A stretch of 64,000 nucleotides of DNA from Girardinichthys multiradiatus (GCF_021462225.1 NC_061794.1:45694914-45758913); one strand, 5' to 3'; numbered from the stretch's first letter, positions 1 to 15,000 are shown. Notes: generated by a model not told the origin, from the sequence alone. Numbers and translations are program-made.

Positions 1-38
1 CTACAACCTGCAGGATCACAATTACTTTGGCTGCCAGG
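1..38 (+). CDS. lama5: lama5 window exon 1 (partial, domain V)
   Basis: The window cuts this exon on its left side. It reads [12 protein letters not shown] from the second base and ends with one base of a split codon before GTGAGT. It belongs to a laminin EGF-like (LE) module at the end of domain V. Confidence 0.9.
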
Positions 39-3000
39 GTGAGTTTTCTTTAGCTAAACGTCCTCATGAAGACGTGAAGGTTTTCCTTTTACACATTAGC
101 TGGTTGCTAATGTGGATTTGTGTGTTTATTTTAGGTTGCCAGTGTGACATTGGGGGCTCAGTGGGTCAGTTTTGTGGCCAACGAAATGGTCAGTGTGATT
201 GTAGACCCAACGTGGAGGGCCCAAGGTGTAACCTGTGAGTCTAACAAACCTGGGACAGTTGCATGCCTTTTTTCATAAATGCATAGTGACACCAACTGTG
301 AATCTTAATGAAGACCTGGTACTTTCTGTTTTAGTGCTCAATGAAGTTGTTTCAGAGGTCACACCTAAACCACCTCTCTAATCATTTGGCAAGCTAACTT
401 ATCAGGGCTGACCCCTGCAGCGCAGATAGTCTTTTATTCTAGACCGACCATCCTTACTCATCTCCCTGGTGCCTCATCACTTTAAGGACATCACTTCATC
501 CCATCCAATCTCTTAATCCTTCTTTATAACCACTTTCCTTCAAAGTCATCCTCCTTACAACCCTTATTCATCCCACTCATCGTCCTCATCCTCATTTTCT
601 TTACTATCCCACTCATACCTTCAAAAATCATCTAATCATCACCCTCATCATCCGCATCACTTTTAAAGACCGTTTTGTATCCCACTCATCCTCCTTGTTC
701 TGCTCCGTGAGGCCTTTTTATCGTCTCTTTTCTTTGCAGCAACTCTGTAACTACACAGTTCTAGTGTAGACCTGCTTGTTTTTTTGTTTGCAGACCTCGT
801 CCAGATCATTACTTTCCAGATCTCCACCATTTAAAGTTTGAGATTGAGGAGGGAACCATGCTGGATGGTCGACCGGTGAGATTTGGTTACAACCTTCTGG
901 AATTTGCAGACTTCAGCTGGAGAGGTTATGCTCAGATGTCCCAGATTCAGGTAGGTTTGACCTTTGATGCACAGTATTCACCTTGTTGGATATACGAGTT
1001 CAGTATTGCAAATTGCCTTACTTTTGTCTTCTCATGAAGCTGCTTTTATTTGTTATATTTAAAGCGTGTTTCTGTTACTTCTTATTATAATTAATGTTTT
1101 TATATATTAAGGTGACTGTGGCCCGTCTTTCATTGCTTTCTCTTAATGAAACAAGATCAACAAATGTTGGGCATTTCTCTTTGGTAGATTTACCTTTCAG
1201 CACAAACGGTGAATCTTTAAAAATATTTTATCAGTTGCTTTCTGCTGAATTCAGTTTAATGGTTGTCAGTTTTCCACTTTTTCAGGTAACTGTCTTTGTC
1301 AACATCTCTAGGGAGGTCTAAACCTTCTGGAGACAAATTAAAGTTTGTCCTAAAAAGTGGGTCTCCAAAGAGAAATGGAGTCAGCATGAAAGAGCTTCCT
1401 GTATGAAGCCTTTGGTCTGTATCGGTGACTTCCTCAGTCTTCCTCCTTGAATTAGTTTCTCTCGTAATGTTTTGCTATCTTCTTATCTGTCGGGTCTTCA
1501 GGCTGTATAACCTTTGGCTCCTCTGTTTTTCTGTCTTGTCCCATCTTCCCCTCTTGCCTTGCTTGCTGTTTCCTTGGCAGTCCAAAGTGCTGGTGTCGGT
1601 GTTTGTAACCTCTCCGGACCTCTTCCGTGTGGTGCTGCGCTATAGCAACTGGGGTGGTTCTCCTGTTCGGGGCAGGGTGTCAGTCATAGAGGACAGCTGG
1701 AATTACTTCTGTGGTAACTGTAAGTGCTATCAAGAGGAAAAATGTGCTGTTCTGTTTTTTGTTCACTTCTCTCCACATTTAGAAAAGGAGAATTAACCTC
1801 TCCTCTTCCTCATACGGCATGATCTTCAAAGATCCCAAGAGGGTGCTAATTTGTGTGTACTATAAAAAAATTGCACATGCAATAAGTGGGTGTGTTACGT
1901 GCGATTCTCAAAGATTGTGCGTGCAATGGATAACAGGTGCAATACAGGTGCAGACCGCCCTATTTAAATGAGGAAATTGCGTGTGCTACTGGCTGGAACA
2001 AGAGGAGAAGCAAGCAGATCCTCTGCTGTGTTGCTAGAAATATGCAGGGATTGTTACACTGCATCATTATAAATGATCCGGTTGCTGATTTTTTCCTTCT
2101 GTTCCATTCGGCCTTTGCTGTTCTGGACTGTTACAGTTAGTTGACTTTTGTTGTGCTACTCACAGGAGGGTTTGTCTGCCCTGCCCTGATGAGATTATTT
2201 CTCTAATCTTGTTTAATGTAACTCGCAACAAATTGGCCAATCAATATTAACAATATAAAACACAAATATGTCTGTGAATTAATTTGTCTCCCTTGATCTT
2301 TCAATTATTTTCGGAGAATCACCAGATTCTGTTGTCTTTTTGAGAGTATATGTTTGAAGAGTTTGGAGTTTATCATAAAGAGCCACAAAATTTAAGCCTG
2401 AACATAATATTAGCAACATAAAAATAGATTGTTGTAGGAGTTTGCAATCAGTATGTTATAGCTTTACTAATTTTAAAACATAGCATCACATAACTGTCCT
2501 GCAAAAAAGTTAAATCGAACATTTATGTACGTAAACTAAATTATTTCCCAATTTTTACTAAATTCGTTTTGTTTGTTTTGCCATTATTTATTGATATACA
2601 ATGTGTTTGACTGTTTAAATAGTTTTTTGGTGACAAAAAATAATTTTTAACTGCATAAACAAAACCCTCCCCTGGCATATGTTCACATTTAAACAACATA
2701 ATCAAACTGATCCAACTCCGACTGCCCTGCAATGACGTAACGTTACTGTCAATAATGCAATGTGTTTTTAGTGACAAGGTTAAAGCATACACTGTCTTTG
2801 TCACCACATGGAAAACCTGCCTTTAAATGGGGATTTTTCACCTGCTAAGAAGTGATTTTAGCATCCAGTTTGCAAATGAAGGATTTAATCTGTATTATAA
2901 TTCTTTTCTATTAATTTTATTATCAACATCAAAGCACAGTGGGTCTCTTGCATGATATGTGATTACAGGCTGTGCGCACTTGATCAGTTATGTGCGCATT

Positions 3001-6000
3001 TAGCCACGATCAGGTTTGTACGCGTTCAGCAGATGATCACTGACAGCAATGTTACGCTGGAATGATGTTGAATGAAGGTTTGCAAAGAGTTTTCACGTAG
3101 GAGAAATATCATGGCTTCTGTTTGTGATTGGCTCCAAATCAAAGCTCAGATAATCCTACATAGAAAAAATTGTGATTTTAACCAACTTTAGTGGACAAAC
3201 AGCATCATTCCTGTCTGGAAACAGGTTCTTTTCCACCTGTTTGTCATTCATTATTCCTGTCTGGTGTGACAGAAGTAGGATGTGTGTTTGCCTTGGTGGC
3301 TGGCTAAGGAAACATCTTGGTGGTGACTTCTCTTTCTGTCTGTAAACTCCATGTATGTTCCTCTTCAGGGCCACAGATCAGTAGAGATCTCAGAGGTTTA
3401 CCATTAAGACTTAATGTATTTTCTTTCTCACCTTGGGCCTGGTCCTTGTAGACTGCAGTCCAGTTCCAGATTTATGTGAGCGAGGCAGACGTCTATCTGA
3501 CGCGATTTATCCTCAGATATGTCAATTCTGAGGGGGTCACATCCAATGGTAAAATAACAGCCTATCAGGCCAATCGCAGAGGTATGTCTTCACCAATAAC
3601 AAGAGATTAGCAGTGCTGATGCTTCCTGATGTTTGCTTGAGTTTTTCCAACATATCACTGATTAAAGTGAAGTTTTTCTCCTGCTGTTTTTTACAGTCAC
3701 TTTCTGCTGTGTACCTCTGTATCTAACAGAGACTGAGTTTCAGTGCCTGATCCAAAAATGCCCAACGTTTGTGTTTTAAGGTTCTGAACAGTCCAAGCAA
3801 ATCGTGTTTGCACCGAGTGTGCAGCCCACCTTCGTCAATGTCCCCCAGAACAACTTTGTGGAGCCCTTCGTCCTAAACCCAGGAACCTGGACCGTGATTA
3901 TAGAAGCTGAGGGAATATTGCTGGTAAAATACATTACACTACATATGTGCTGTTTAGCAAATATGCAAATGAGTCATCAGCACAGAATGGTGGAGGGCAC
4001 ATGCACCGTCAAGACTGCAAGTATGCAAGGTTTGCTTCACCCCCTGGATCTGTTATAACCTCATCAAAACAAGATGAAGATCAGTTTATGAATTCCCTAT
4101 AAGTTATTAAACCCCTGTTCATACTAGGGATGGGCGATTATCGTATCATTTATTGTTATCCGGAAAAAAGATAATCAAAATAAAATTTGGATTAATAGTT
4201 GTAATGATAAACTCTGTTTGCAAACTCCAGAAACTGACAGCGTGGTTGGCGATGCTGCTTTGATACTGGAACCATCTTTCAACCACTGGTTCCAGGACAG
4301 CATCAAAACCAAATGTTTTAAAGTATTATTGAATGCAGTTATTCTGTTTAGAGATAGATCTGAACCCCTTTAATGTAACTTATTTATAGAAGAATTTAAG
4401 ATGTTTATATAGTATGCAGCCTGTTTGACTGCATACAGTAACAGATTTAAGCCAAAAATACTAGAATGATTTTATTAAAATGCCTTTTATCATTACTTTT
4501 ATTGATGACATAATACATAACACTGAGTACTGTGATAACATTTTGTCCATATCGTCAAACCCTAATTCATACCTTTGTTGTTTACTTCCAGGACTACCTG
4601 GTGTTGCTGCCAAGTGCCTACTATGAAGCTCCCATCCTGCAGATAAGGGTTACTGACCCCTGCACATACAGCTCTGTACCTGAAAGCAGCCAGAAGTAAA
4701 TATTATTTGATTTTTTTGTTTTTTATAATGGGAACGAGCGATCTGTTTAGCTAGCATGAGCAAAAATCAGCTGATCAGGGCTGATCAGGTATCCAGAGTG
4801 ATATTTGACCAGATTGATCGCTGAGCCACTGATGCTGCTATCTGGTACAGGCCCAGGGAACAGACTCAAAAAATAAAAGGAGAAAACAGAACATAAAGCT
4901 GGAGCAATAAACACAGAAACAGGCCCACAGCGTCACAGAGCATGAGGTGCTCTTCCACAGATTCATTGTTTTGTTTCATGCCAGATTTGCCTGGAGATTT
5001 TTCCGCGGTTAAAACCTCAAACTGCAACTCATCTGACCAAAGCAACTCTTACAGTTAAATTCCCACATCTGTGTGTTTGTGATGGTAGGAGAGAAACAGC
5101 TTTTCCAAGCAACCAGTTAGCATGCAGATGGAACCTACTGGTTGTTTTGGAGACTTTGTGACTGTAACATGTTACTCTTTCCAGCAGTTCTCTAACAGTG
5201 AGCTTTGGAGATTTATTAACTTCCTTTACCATCATCCTCCCTCTGCCAGGCGGCAGCATGAACGCGGGTCCAGTACCAGTTTTTTTAATGATTTTTACAT
5301 TTTGTTCTGACTATATTTAAGGGCATATATGCCTATTTTCTTGTCAATATATCCTGATTCAAAAAGATCCACGTACATCTTCCTTAAATAAACAACTTGT
5401 CTTTCCTATTTTGAACAGTGGCTAAGACCAATGGGCCTATGTGTTAGTTAAACCCAAAGTATGAAGTCATGAATTATTAACTACAAGATCCTCAACACTC
5501 TAATCAACCCTAAATCACATAAATCTAGATGTATGAAATGCTTCAGGTACATGCATTTTAAATCCAGTGTTGGTGTTAACAACAACTTTTCCCCTGGTGA
5601 TTCTCTTAAACACAATTATTCCCCATGAAATAAATGTACTCCTGTTTAAGGTTTGTATTTTATGGTATTGCCTTAAAAGAGGGATTTAGCTTCATAGTTC
5701 TAATAACCCAACAAAGCAAGACTATCGTAAATAAAGCTTGATGCAGACATGCTCTGACTTGCCATCTGATTAAAACATGTACTATCTGAATAACTTTTTA
5801 TTTTAAATACGCTGTTAATCAGAGGGATTGTTTTGTATTTGCATGACCTTTTATTTAAATACGTTGTTGCTTACTTCTTGATCAGATACGGATTCTGGAT
5901 GGGTCATTGCTTAGATCTGCTCTGGTAGACCTCCAGCAGTTGCTTTAGTTGTTAACCGACTAGATGAACTGATCTTTGTGCTCACTTTGGGACATTTAGA

Positions 6001-9000
6001 GTTTTACGCCATTGTTAACTTCTTTTACCCACAGAAATTGTTCGGCAGATATTTTTACTCTGATAACCAGACTAGAAGCAGCTTATTTCGGTTAAATATG
6101 ATGAGCTTTCCTATTTTTCCCACAATCACAGAGCGAACCCCAGGGGTCAAAGGGCCTTGTATGGTAAATAGATTATGTCTGTTGTATACTGATATTCAGG
6201 CAACCTTAATTTCAGTGTCAAGCCATAGTACAGAATAGATGAAGGCTGTATTTTCATCAGAATGGTATAAATCATCTCAGTAAACCATAAAAATTAGATA
6301 AGATAAAATAATTTTAGCTCTTTTGTTTTCACATCGTTCTTCACAGATTCTAGAAACCTGTTCCTTTAAAGTGTTTTTAATGTATTTGTCCAGCTGTCTG
6401 CTGTACACATACCTGTCTCTGGACTCCTTCCCCTCCATCTCTGGAAATGATGCTAACTGCCGCCATGACAACCATCTGCCACGCCCCTGCCCCACTGAGA
6501 AGGTTACGCTGCGTCATCCTGACATGGCCGTCTGCAGCGGATTGGATGTAACAGAACTCACAGATCATTTGTTCATTTATATTTTACATGTGGAAGAAGT
6601 ATTTATGTTCCTGTTCTGCTCCAGATCAGCATCGAGCTGCGAGGGCGTCTGGTCTCTCCTGGAGACTATGTTCTGGTGGTTGAATACTCCAGTGAAGAAG
6701 AGCTGCCACAAACTCTGACTGTCGCCGTCAACTCACCTCGAGCACAAACGCACCGCCACCAAGTCACCCTCCTGCACTGCAAGTTCAGGTGAAGGCAAAC
6801 ATCTGTCATTACTTCTGTCTGTCTGTCCACCCAACTCTCTCATTCCTGTTTATCTGGAACTGGACCACAGAGGTATTAGATCCAATACTTTCTCTGAAGG
6901 GCTCTATAGGCCCCTAAAGGCAGCTGGTACGAGGTTATCAAAGGGAAATGACCAGAACTTAATCAAATCTTCAATCAACCCTGAGGAGATCTACTTCACT
7001 TTCCTCCTGGAAGACTGAGCTCCTCTGGGCGGAACAACTTTCTTCCAGTTGAGGACCATGATCTTACTCTCAGAGTAGCCACTTCTCACTCGACTCTTCT
7101 GCTCCACCTTCACCAGGGCTGTCCCGTGACACGATGACACGGGACAGCCCTGGTGATGTCCCGACAAGCTCGGCCCAGTTCCAAGACTCTGGAAGCAGCT
7201 CTTTCTTTAATGATATAAACCTGTAAAAAACAGACGTGGACCAGAATTAAGCTTCCATGTCTAGATCTGATCCCCTGTTCCCCAACCCTGCTGAAAGCCA
7301 ACCTGCTCCTTGGACAGTTGCACGGAGAGCTGTGGAAATCTTAAAAACGAGATAAAATCTGGGATGTATAAAACTATGACATTTTTGCCTTCATAGTTAA
7401 GGTCTTCATGCTGATAGGAAATCTGTCATTTAGCTAATTGCTGAGTGTTGATGAGATAACATGAGGGTGCAAACAAACAAACAAACACAAAGACTATTGC
7501 TTGACATTTCTCCACTTTCTCTCAGTTTACTGAAACTGTTTGCGCTCCATCTGGCAGTTCTTTCAGCACCTCTTCATCATCCTGTCTGCATTTGCTTTGT
7601 GTGCTTTGTGCAGCTTCCTGTGTCGAGTCGTGGCGATCGATGAACAGAACAGGGTGGCTGTCTTCTCGCTGCCTGCTGACACCGAGATCCAGCTCTCCTC
7701 TGAGCGTGCCTCTTTCTTTCTGGTGAGAGTCTTTCTCCTGTCACATCATGATGGGAAATAACAAACTAAATATGGTTATTTGCATGTGGGGGGATTACCT
7801 AAAGGACCAATGTATATATTATTATATAGATTTATTATGCACAGTAAATAATTCAAGCCATCAATTCTTGTAAATATGATTATGGTTTACAGAGAATGAA
7901 AACCCCAAATTCAGCGTCTCAGATAATTAGATTACGTCAGATAAAAAAAGAAGCATATTTTAAAGAAAAATATGCATTGTTGGTTCTGGTGTCTCCTCCC
8001 TACATCTTGGCGATACTACATAGATTCTCAATAGGGGTTATGGTCAGGCCAGTTTGCTGGCCAAGCAAGCACAGTAACATCATGGTCATTGGACCAACCT
8101 TTGGTGTCTTTGGCAGTGTGGGCCGGGACCAAGTCCTGCTGGAAAATGAAATCATCATCTCCATAAAGCTTGTCAGCAGAAGGAAGCATGAAAAGCTCTG
8201 GTAGATGGTAGCGCTGTGGACTTCAGAAAATCTAGTGGACCAAAACCAGATGTCATGGTACCACAGATCATCACTGACAGTGGAAACGTCACACTGAACT
8301 TTAAGCAACATGGATTCTGAACCTCTGAGCAACAGTCCAGTTCTGGTTCTCATCAGCCCAGATAGGACAATTGTAGCCCATGTCTAGTATTTGTCTGTTT
8401 AGCGGCTCTTGATGCGCCAACACCAGCCTCAGTCCACTCCTCATGAAGCTCCGCCATATCCTTGAATGGATTTTGCTTGACAGTTCTCCCTGTTGCTGGT
8501 GCACCTTTTCCTACCACATTTCTTCCTTCTACTCAATTTCCTGTTACTGTGCTTGGATACAGAACTCTGTGAACAATCAGTTTCTTCAGCAATGACCTTT
8601 GGCGGCTTCCTCTTTTTGTGGATTGTGTCTACGACTGTCTTCTGGACATCTGTCCAGTCAGCAGTCTCCTATTGACCCAGACTGAGAGACCATCTAGAGG
8701 CTCAGGAAACCTTTGCAGGTCTTTTGAGTTAATTAGCTGATCAGAGGGTGACATAAGGAGTTTCCAATATTTAACCTCTCCACAATATTCTACTTTTCTG
8801 AGACACTGAATTTTGGGTTTTCGTTCTCTGTAAGCCGGAATGATCAAAATGACAAGAAATCAAGGCTTGAAACAGTATGTGTGTAATGAATCTTTCTAAA
8901 ATGAGGGACAAAAAATATTGAACCTTTCTTCAGCAAAACCTTTTTTTCATTGTTTTCAGCACAAAGTCTACTTGGTACCCAGAGACCTGTTTACTATGGA

Positions 9001-12000
9001 GTATGTTGAACCTAAAGTCCACTGCATCAGCACTCATGGGCAGTTCTCCCCTGAGAGGTAATGGGACACACTGACACTGTACAGTTGTTGACATCATGCT
9101 CTGAATGCTAACATCTTCTTCCACGTCCTGTCCCAGTTCCTCCTGTGTCCCTTCCCGCTTCCAGACACCGTCTGACTCTCTGGTTCTGAAGGAGGGCCAG
9201 AGCTCATCTACTCAGGAGGAGCCCGTTCAGGCGTCTCCTGCAGATGAGCCAGTCTGGATGGCAGAGGTCCGACCTCCCTTTGGAGCAGACAACAACCACC
9301 ACATGCATCTGGACTCGCTCCAGGTATAGAAGTTGCTGCTGCTGATGATGATGATGTTGCCTTGTTCTAAGAATAACAATAATAATTTTACAGTTGCTTC
9401 CTGTATTAGTTTCCTATTACCTCTTCTTTACCCAGAATGCAGCTGTGTACTCTGCTCGTGTCCAGTCTCTCGGCCGTTACGTCTTCATCCTCCATTATCA
9501 CCAGCCTCTTCATCCCACCTATCCCGTCCAGGTCTACATTAATGGAGGGTTGATCTGGCAGGGTAACCAACAGAATCCACAACCACTCTAGTGTTTTCAT
9601 ATAGTTAAATAATTACACTGCATTAACGGACTGTGTGTGTTTCAGGCCAGACCAACGCCTCCTTCTGTCCCCACGCTTACGGCTGCAGGAACGTTCTGGT
9701 TTCAGAGAACCAGATCATTCTGGATGTTACGCATCACAACGTCTTCATCACGGTGCAGATACCTCCAGGCAGAACGTTTTGGCTGGTAGGTAGCACCACC
9801 TTGGTTTATTTTGTTTGTTTATAGCTCATTGTATTCAGACTCACTGTTAAACTGGTGCTGTTGGTTCTGATCTTCATTAATATGCTGTAGAGGCTGGGCC
9901 AGACATAAAGGTCTACTGGGGCAAAGGTCCATCACTCAAATAGCATCTTTTTATCATGAAGGAATGTGTATTTAATGGTGTTCCATGGGAAATGTATTTC
10001 CCTTCCTGCTTAAACTTAACTTGGCACATTGCACTAGCAGTGGTAACTCTCTACTGCTGAATTGTGACCTCTTTCAGCAGCAGAACTCTGCAGCAGAACT
10101 TAAAGAAGTTTTATATTCTTTTCTGACTTTACTTAAACATTTGCTTGGCTGTGTTTGCACTGATGTTGTTCTCCAACAATCAGTCAGCTTTCTCCTTCTA
10201 ACTCTGATGTACAGTGAATTCAATTTCATTGTGTATCAAGCAAAGAAAATCTTTCCTTGTTCCTTATTACTAATCATCTTACTATATACATCTCCTTATC
10301 TTCTTTTTGTTTGCTAATGTTCACAGAGTGTTGAAAAAGAAACATGCAAAATTAAATTAGCATCAACAGAAATACTGTGAATAAAGTTCTTTGAAATTTT
10401 GTAGTAATACCTCACCTTATCTGGTGTTTATGCAACTTGTATAAAAGTTGTGAAGAATTTTCCCTGATATTTTGAAAATATTAAAGATATTTTAGGAAAA
10501 GGAGTCCAGCTTTTGGCATGCTGACTTTTAAATCAACTATTAAAATGTTTATGGATTTATTGCAGTTGCAGCTTAAGTAATTTTAACTGTAATGTGATGA
10601 TGTAAAACTAGACTTCGACTCTGAAACATTCTGATATTTTTTTATTTAATGGAGTTTCATCTTCCCCCTTACAAGATTATACATCAGCCTGTGGGCATTT
10701 CTGTCTACTTTGCCCCAGTGTGTGCCCCGCTGCTGCAGAACTTAGAGAGTTTCTGTCAAATCACCGCAGAGTATGCACAGCTGAATGTAATAATAATAAT
10801 AATCTGGATCTGAAGTTTCTAATTAAAATCTGGGATTTTCCCTAAGAAAACACTTACCGGAAGGTTCTACTCCTCGCTGTTGGAGACATTTTTCAACACA
10901 TATTTTAGTTTTTGCACAATTTTTGTTTGTTTGAGGCTTAAAGTATTGATTGCAGTTGTCTGCATGACTGAATAAAATAGTGATGCTGTGGGCTCCTACT
11001 GCCGCCTGCCTCCATGAAAGGGTGGGAATTACCATAGCGACTGGTGGTTCAACCTTTTCATAAGTCTCTGTTTCTTACTTTACTCAACAGCTTTTTCTTT
11101 CTTCTGATAATCCATCATCAAGCAGGTTCTCTGGTCTCAGAAGAGCTACCATAATGAAGCAAATGTTTTTTTTTAGATTTTTAGGAAGTAGCTTGATTCT
11201 AATGATTGAGATTTAAATGTTTTAGCTTTAGCTTGTTAAAACACACCCTGTAGATGGTAAGATACAGCAAACATTTATGAAAAAGTCCCGTATTATTTTA
11301 ATGTTCTTATCCACACAGACTAACATTTTTCATTTTGCTAATTAACATTTTATCAATAATCTGAAGAGTCTCCAGGTTTGATCTTGTGTTTAATGTCTCA
11401 ACAGGACTACGTACTTGTAGTTCCTGAGAAAAGCTACAGCTCTAGCTATCTGAATGAGGAGCCTCTGGATAAATCCTATGACTTCATCAGCAACTGTGGT
11501 CAAAACAGCTTTTATATCAAGTCAGTACCATAAACAGAGAAATGCCTTTTCTGCTTTTAATGTTTTATTAAATTAAACATTAAAACATTATTGCACATGT
11601 GCACTAAAATGGTAAAGGTTTTCCTCCTTCTGCTCATCCTTCTCCATTCTCTTCAGTCCTTCCACTGCTTCTCCGTTCTGCATCAGCTCGGCAGTGTCCC
11701 TGTCGGCCTTTTTCAATAACGGGGCGATGCCCTGCGCTTGTCATGAGGCGGGAGCCGAGACCGACACCTGCGAACTGTTTGGCGGTCAGTGCAAGTGCAG
11801 GCCCAACGTGATTGGACGAGACTGCTCCATGTGCGCCACGGGCTACTGGGGATTTCCCCACTGCAGACGTGAGTGACGCTTTGTTTTCAGTGAACCTTGT
11901 CGAGGTCGGACTCAGGGGCATATTTAGACCTGACTTTGATTTAGAAACGTAAATTACAAAGTGACTAAATATTTCCATTTAATATTCATTTATAAAAGAA

Positions 12001-15000
12001 TTACGATTACGGCCATCGCAACAGTTAGCAAGAGCACTTTGCTATTTTGGAATTGGATTGGAGAACATTGTCTTGTATTTTACAAATTTCTCACAAAATA
12101 GGGAAAAGAAATTTGCTAAATTAACTTAAATTGGATTTTTGCCAAAGTAGTAGGAAAGCCCAGCCGTCTTTATGGCTCCTTGCTCAGCCATACTTTATAG
12201 TAGAAACACCTCAAAGTCTAAACCAGTAACGGAAAGCTGGATTTTATTGGCACTTTGATGCCTCACACAAGCGCAGTTATAGTTTTAAGATTTTTCTGAG
12301 ATTTTACCACATGATTTTCAACCGAGTGTGATGATGTCACACAGTCTAGACTATGAACCTAGGAAACATTCAGAAACTTTCTGGTTTTACCTACATTAAT
12401 ACACATTTTGCCTCATTTTGTAAGAGTTTTTGTCTCCCACTGGTGTAGGACCTGGAGTTTTCTGTTAATTCACCCCAGAATGCACAGTTTGCACACTAAA
12501 ACTCTAAATCAGTTTCATTCGATGAATGTATGTTTCATATCTCCTATTAGAAACTGTGATCAGAGATGTCTGCCTGACACTTCAGCAACTCATGGTTCAA
12601 AACACGACAAATAAACCTGTTAGCATGTCTGCTGAAAATAGTGGTGCTGTGGGCTCTCATTACTCCACTGCCCTTGAAAGGACAGGACAACCATGCATTC
12701 AGCATTTTTCCTGGCTGATGCCTATATCTGTATTTTGATCATAATATCCTCGTGGTTATATGATTTTGCCAGATTTCTTCTTCTTGTTTCTGATTTCTTT
12801 CCTCCCATCTCCCTCCCAGCCTGTAACTGTGGTACGCGGTTATGTGAGCCAGTGACGGGGGATTGTATTTGCCCGCCGAGGACTTTGCGCCCTGAGTGCA
12901 CCCAGTGTGAGCCGCAGACCTTTGGCTGCCACCCAGTGGTTGGATGTGAGGTCTGCAACTGCTCTCGGCCGGGCATCGTCTCCCCTGATGTGAGCTGTGA
13001 CACGGACAGTGGACAGTGCAGGTACCAAATAAAATCACAAATAATTATTCTGAGTTTATTTTCCGTTGTTCTCGTTTTGGGTGTCGTCTGTTTTTCGATA
13101 AACACTGACTGACAGATAACAACAATTTCTGTTGCACTGGCTTCTAACCAAATTATTGGTCTATTTTCCATATTTTGACCTCTGTCTTATTTTTGGCTCT
13201 GAACTGTTATCTTAGTTAATTACATGTTTTGTTGGACCATTGTCTTTGCCGGTCCTTTGTATTTGTGTTTAGAATCTTGGTCCCGCTAAGCCACATGGCT
13301 CACTTATTTGGTCCGTTGCTTTTACATTTTTATAGTCTACAGTTTGGCTGGCTGAGAACTCCTAATGGATCATTCAGTTGAGTCTGGTGTGTTTTAGCAG
13401 GAGAACATCTAAAACAAGGAGGATACTGGCCCCTGAAGACTGGAATTGTCCATCTATGGTTTTTCTTGGTTTGTCCTGAGTGACTGAAACCTTGTCTAGG
13501 TGCCCTCGTGTACCCACTGGTTCCACCATTAGGCCACAGTAATAATTGTTTACCTCCAATTCTAGAAAATTATAAGATACAACAATCAGATTTAATATAG
13601 GCCCAAAATGCAACCCTTATAAAACTCCATCAAATGCTGCTAATCCTGTCTGATGCATCTACGAGGCATCATCTGTGTCTGGTGATCCTCACTGACTGTT
13701 GGATGCTCTGGCAACTGCCTGATAGCACTGTCTGTCCACTGATCATGCTAACAGTTCTTTCAGAAAGGTTCTAGATCTTTCAGATCAAATTATTTACATA
13801 CCTATCACTCTTCTGCATGTAGACCATTCCTGCTGGAACCTAAACTTTGATATTTTAGGGACAAACCCAGTCAAAGAAACCCAGAAGGAAGCTGACTTCT
13901 TTCAGTGATCATTTGTGAAGAAACATTTTATACAAATGTCCCTAATTTCCTGTTGTTAAAACTAATTTTACTTTTTCAGATATAAAACAGTTAATTCCCA
14001 CTACATGCCCTCATTTACCTTTTACTTCATACTTTTTTCTCCACCTGGAATCAGTTGATGCTTGGTGATCATTTTAATGAGTAAACTTCTTAAACATCCC
14101 CTCCATCCTGTCAAAGTTTGTATTTTTTTTTACCTTACTTGCTCAAGGCATCCTAAATCTACTTTTCGACTTACAAATGTGCAGAAATAGGAATGTGTGT
14201 CTCTGTCCAGACATGACAAGGTGGAAGGCTTGAAGAAGGCATCATTCATTCCAGATTTCCTTCTCCTGGAAATAAGAACACTTAAAACACACACTTTACT
14301 TTACACTCAACAGACATTTTACTAACTTTCCTGTCCCGACCCTCACCCTTTCTTAATTTCTGGTATTGAGAAAACAGGAGATGATACCAAAAAGCCCTCA
14401 AAGAAATCACAGAAAGCAGGTAGACACACCAGCATGCAAAAAACACAGACGGCTGAACAATTAACTTCAAATTACTGCATTTCCAGATGCAGGAACAACG
14501 TTGTTGGCCGCCAGTGTGATCGCTGCGCACCTGGTTTCTATGGTTACCCCAACTGCAGGCCATGCGACTGCAACGAAGCGGGAACCCAGGAGGAAGTGTG
14601 CGACTCCTTTACAGGACTGTGTCTCTGCAAGGTTGGAGATACAACCCCACAGCCATTTCAGACACCTCCACTTCTTTGTATGGCTCACCTCACAGTACGC
14701 ATGTGTGTACCTTCTACCTGCAGGAGAACGTCCAGGGCTCCCGATGCGATCAGTGCAGAATCGGTACTTTCCACCTGGACCCAACCAACCCGAAAGGATG
14801 TACCAGCTGTTTTTGCTTCGGGGCCACAGACCGGTGTCAAAGCTCAGACAAAAGACGGGTCGAGGTACTAACGATTGAATAGATTTATGTAAAGCGATTT
14901 GCCTGATCCGTGTTCCAGGATCCATTAAAAGAAGAGTCTGAGCTTTCTGCCAATTGAATGTCATGTTGTTTGTACCTAACAGATATAAAAACCTGGATCC

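Noticed and set aside
1094..1321. ORF with [14 protein letters not shown] after a possible acceptor, reminiscent of the start of exon 4
   Set aside because: Only about nine residues resemble IVARLNL in human LAMA5. The remainder lacks the LRY core, the acceptor (ATATTAAG) is poor and phases do not fit. Chance is likelier than a third exon copy.
12722..13171. Minus-strand ORFs of 99-149 codons over exon 16
   Set aside because: They mirror the LE-coding exon, have no family resemblance and no splice context.
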